Positions 7,507 through 8,660 of a stretch of DNA of 8,660 bases are shown here, piece after piece. The notes under the pieces were generated by a model that ran no database searches, was not told where the DNA came from, and saw only the letters and a program-made list of their open reading frames with translations. Position numbers and translations under genes: made by a program. Numbering within the stretch: position 1 is the stretch's first letter; every line of letters starts with the position of its first letter. Source of the stretch: an uncultured Bacteroidales bacterium (lineage in GTDB: Bacteria > Bacteroidota > Bacteroidia > Bacteroidales > Bacteroidaceae); contig CACZRQ010000120.1 in NCBI GenBank assembly GCA_902783615.1, forward strand, positions 1-8,660, read 5' to 3'.

Positions 7507-7552
7507 AAAAAGCAATCCCCCGTCAAGGCTATAAAAACACCTGACGGGGGAT
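7507..7552 (-). terminator. Rho-independent terminator after the PPOX-family gene
   Basis: Arms ATCCCCCGTCA (7515-7525) and its complement (7542-7552) form an 11-bp G/C-rich stem, extendable by two G-C pairs past one bulged A. In the minus-strand transcript the hairpin is followed by UGC and then five U (complement of 7507-7511). It lies 28 bp after the PPOX stop codon and insulates the nucleoside kinase operon. The opposite side lacks a T run, so it acts on the minus strand only. Confidence 0.82.
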
Positions 7553-7580
7553 GAAAAACATTCTTTCTTAACCAGTATTC

Positions 7581-7994
7581 TTACTTCACGCTATACACTT
7601 TATTTCCCATCTGAGCCGTGATGCCCACCAACTTCATGAAAGCATAATCAGGGTCATCCAACGGATGGGCTTCCTTCATGTTTGGATACTTGTCAAGGAA
7701 AGTGGTGCGGATTTTCGGAGTCTCCTCTTCCACAAGTTTGCAAGTGATGCGCATCCAACCCCTACCTTCGTTGGGGAATGCAGCAATCTGCACTTTGGGA
7801 TTCTTCACCAACTGCTTATATACATCTTTTGGTTTGCGTGTCATGAAATACACATTGCCATCAATGGCAGCAAGTCGTTGACGGAAATCAGCGATGCCTA
7901 CAATTTCAAGGCTCTCTCGCATTTCACTCGCTACATCAAGCAGCACACAGGTATGACTCCTTCGGAATATCAAAAAAGGAACAGATAATTTCAT
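7581..7994 (-). CDS. Pyridoxamine 5'-phosphate oxidase-family protein, N-terminus lost (probable remnant)
   Basis: The open frame encodes 137 aa, but only residues from about 42 on look like the PPOX-like split-barrel flavin-binding family: AIDGNVYFMT, RKPKDVYKQLVKNPKVQIAA, GRGWMRITCKLVEE, and the acidic/aromatic stretch ending GNKVYSVK. Members are small FMN- or F420-binding reductases of mostly unknown substrate. The first ~41 codons are the antisense of an AraC-type helix-turn-helix C-terminus on the other strand and show no PPOX pattern. The real first ~35-40 residues (the first barrel strands and part of the flavin site) are therefore missing. No promoter precedes it, since the upstream sequence is AraC tail and then the inverted-repeat element. 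The intact terminator downstream suggests it was once a working gene. An internal Met51 start would make an even shorter product. I regard it as most likely non-functional; I list the full open frame. Confidence 0.6.
   Translation of the reverse strand: MKLSVPFLIFRRSHTCVLLDVASEMRESLEIVGIADFRQRLAAIDGNVYFMTRKPKDVYKQLVKNPKVQIAAFPNEGRGWMRITCKLVEEETPKIRTTFLDKYPNMKEAHPLDDPDYAFMKLVGITAQMGNKVYSVK
7872..7988 (+). pseudogene. AraC-family transcriptional regulator, 3' fragment
   Basis: The plus strand encodes SLTEISDAYNFKALSHFTRY followed by IKQHTGMTPSEYQKRNR and a TAA at 7986-7988. This is the second helix-turn-helix and C-terminal end of an AraC/XylS-type regulator: the I-(A/S)-x-x-x-x-F-x-x-x-S-H-F-x-R recognition helix, then the conserved K-x-x-G-x-T-P-x-(E/Q)-(Y/F)-R segment. 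About 38 codons remain. Upstream in the same frame the sequence is antisense to the PPOX-family gene and has no AraC features, so the first HTH and the whole sensor domain are gone. The frame is open back to 7665, but only the tail is homologous. It was probably the divergent regulator of the PPOX gene. Confidence 0.8.
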
Positions 7995-7997
7995 ATC

Positions 7998-8082
7998 CTT
8001 TCTTCCGTTCTTCCGCTAAATCTAAATAACCTATGTTTTACATGCATTATCATAGCGGAAGAAGTAGCGGAAGAAGCGGAAG
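7998..8082 (+). repeat. Left arm of an 85-bp imperfect inverted repeat
   Basis: This arm matches the reverse complement of 8436-8520 at 73 of 85 positions with no gaps. The outer 25 bases and the inner 28 bases are identical; 11 of the 12 differences fall in the middle (arm positions 26-48), plus one at position 57. The arm contains GCGGAAGAAG-type units and folds on itself: CTTCCGTTCTTCCGCTA (8002-8018 region) pairs with TAGCGGAAGAAGCGGAAG (8065-8082) with one bulge. It starts 10 bp after the AraC fragment stop codon. I do not recognise the family. Confidence 0.85.
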
Positions 8083-8203
8083 ATAATATGACTGAGCAAC
8101 ATTTGATGCGTATTGCAAAGAAAAGTTCATTTCCATGCTCATGGAATCATATAAATAGCTGTTATTCAATGTCAGTTGAGTCCGCATGAGTCTTTCGTTG
8201 CCA

Positions 8204-8269
8204 GACTCTCGGTCAGTAATTAACGGACTCTTGGTCAGTAGTTACCTGACTCTTGGTCTGTAACTAACG
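8204..8269 (+). repeat. Three tandem 22-bp direct repeats
   Basis: The units at 8204-8225, 8226-8247 and 8248-8269 all start GACTCT(C/T)GGTC and have no spacers. Copies 1 and 3 agree at 19 of 22 positions, 1 and 2 at 18, and 2 and 3 at 17. A further GAC follows at 8270. The period is not a multiple of three, so this is not a coding repeat, but it is close to two DNA helical turns. The array sits near the middle of the space between the inverted arms. The rest of the core (8083-8435) holds no convincing gene, only short GAGTC and CAGTCG duplications nearby. Confidence 0.85.
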
Positions 8270-8435
8270 GACAAACTATCGCAAGGCGACTAACTTACAG
8301 TTGCATGCCAACCAATCTTCAGTCGTCCACAGTCGAATGCCCAAGCAGAACGGCTTAAAAATCCACAAAGACGCAACATATTAATTGAATAATCCAAGCT
8401 TTTGAGGCATTATTTTTGCAAAAAACGTGTTCCTT

Positions 8436-8520
8436 CTTCCGCTTCTTCCGCTACTTCTTCCGCCATGATAATCCATGAAACAAAACAACTATCTCGATTT
8501 AGCGGAAGAACGGAAGAAAG
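8436..8520 (-). repeat. Right arm of the 85-bp imperfect inverted repeat
   Basis: This is the partner of 7998-8082, in inverted orientation, bounding a 523-bp unit. It also forms its own hairpin: CCTTCTTCCGCTTCTTCC and following CGCTA (from 8432) pairs with TAGCGGAAGAACGGAAGAAAG (8500-8520) with one bulged base and a loop of about 46 nt. The outer end is followed by a T-rich stretch (8521-8531). In the outward direction this hairpin could therefore act as a terminator, a feature the left arm lacks. Confidence 0.85.
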
Positions 8521-8660
8521 TTTTCATTTTTCAAGTTTTGGAAGTGACTAAAGTGATATATAATAGCTCCATAAGGTAGGGTGTTCAAAAACGATTTGCG
8601 ATAGAAAGTGTCATCCTTTCAATAACTGCGGGTTTGTGTCAGTTTTGTTGATGTATGGAT
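8521..8660. other. Right-end sequence without a recognisable gene
   Basis: These 140 bases lie outside the right inverted arm. All frames are broken by stops after short runs, I see no TAnnTTTG promoter box, no tRNA-like fold and no hairpin terminator beyond the T-rich start. It may be the leader or decayed flank of a gene to the right of the window. Confidence 0.5.

Noticed and set aside
8060..8082. REP/BIME element of the RAYT type (GTAG before a stem)
   Set aside because: GTAG is present in the arm, but no short hairpin directly follows it as in REPs, and no RAYT transposase is in the window.
8088..8189. A 33-codon plus-strand ORF in the element core
   Set aside because: It is short, without a promoter or known motif, and overlaps an opposite-strand frame; chance is sufficient.
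8204..8269. CRISPR array
   Set aside because: The 22-bp repeats are contiguous with no spacers, only three in number and diverged from each other; there are no cas genes.
7985..8531. Target-site duplication around the inverted-repeat element (TTTCAT near both ends)
   Set aside because: The two TTTCAT copies lie at different distances (3 and 1 bases) from the arm ends in A/T-rich DNA, so they are not a convincing duplication.

Overview
The window looks like chromosomal DNA from a member of the Bacteroidales, probably Prevotella/Segatella-like. Three things point there: promoters of the Bacteroidetes type (TAnnTTTG -7 boxes with an upstream TTG/TTTG), A-rich leaders without obvious Shine-Dalgarno sequences, and protein families typical of that order (a TGS/SAD-fused nucleoside kinase, a TPR-membrane histidine-kinase-like protein, an M24 peptidase with a 'FAKETY' start). 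The genus is an inference.

Layout. Positions 1-2694 are a minus-strand core block. Read in transcription order it is rpoN (sigma-54), then a PAP2-type membrane phosphatase 4 bp downstream, then gcvH with its own promoter, then purE, which runs off the left edge. A compact divergent promoter region (2695-2807) separates rpoN from a plus-strand M24 aminopeptidase (2808-4181). That gene ends at a strong hairpin terminator shared with the convergent neighbour. Positions 4218-7406 hold a minus-strand two-gene operon. It starts with a 554-aa nucleoside kinase carrying ThrRS-like N-terminal domains; 12 bp later comes a membrane protein built like a TPR sensor histidine kinase, with an apparently intact ATP-binding domain but Ala at the usual phospho-acceptor His position.

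Positions 7507-8660 are accessory or decaying DNA. A 5'-truncated pyridoxamine-phosphate-oxidase-family gene (minus) directly abuts the last ~38 codons of an AraC-family regulator (plus). The two fragments meet head to head at about 7868-7878, as if an internal deletion removed both 5' ends and the shared promoter of a divergent gene pair. Ten bases past the AraC stop codon lies a 523-bp structure (7998-8520). It has 85-bp, 86%-identical inverted arms built from GCGGAAGAAG units, each able to fold as a hairpin, around a core with three tandem 22-bp repeats and no convincing gene. The structure resembles a MITE-like or other non-autonomous repeat element; I cannot assign it to a known family. 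The final 140 bp show no gene.

The most interesting parts are the inverted-repeat element, the AraC/PPOX junction, and the histidine-kinase-like protein without its phospho-acceptor histidine.
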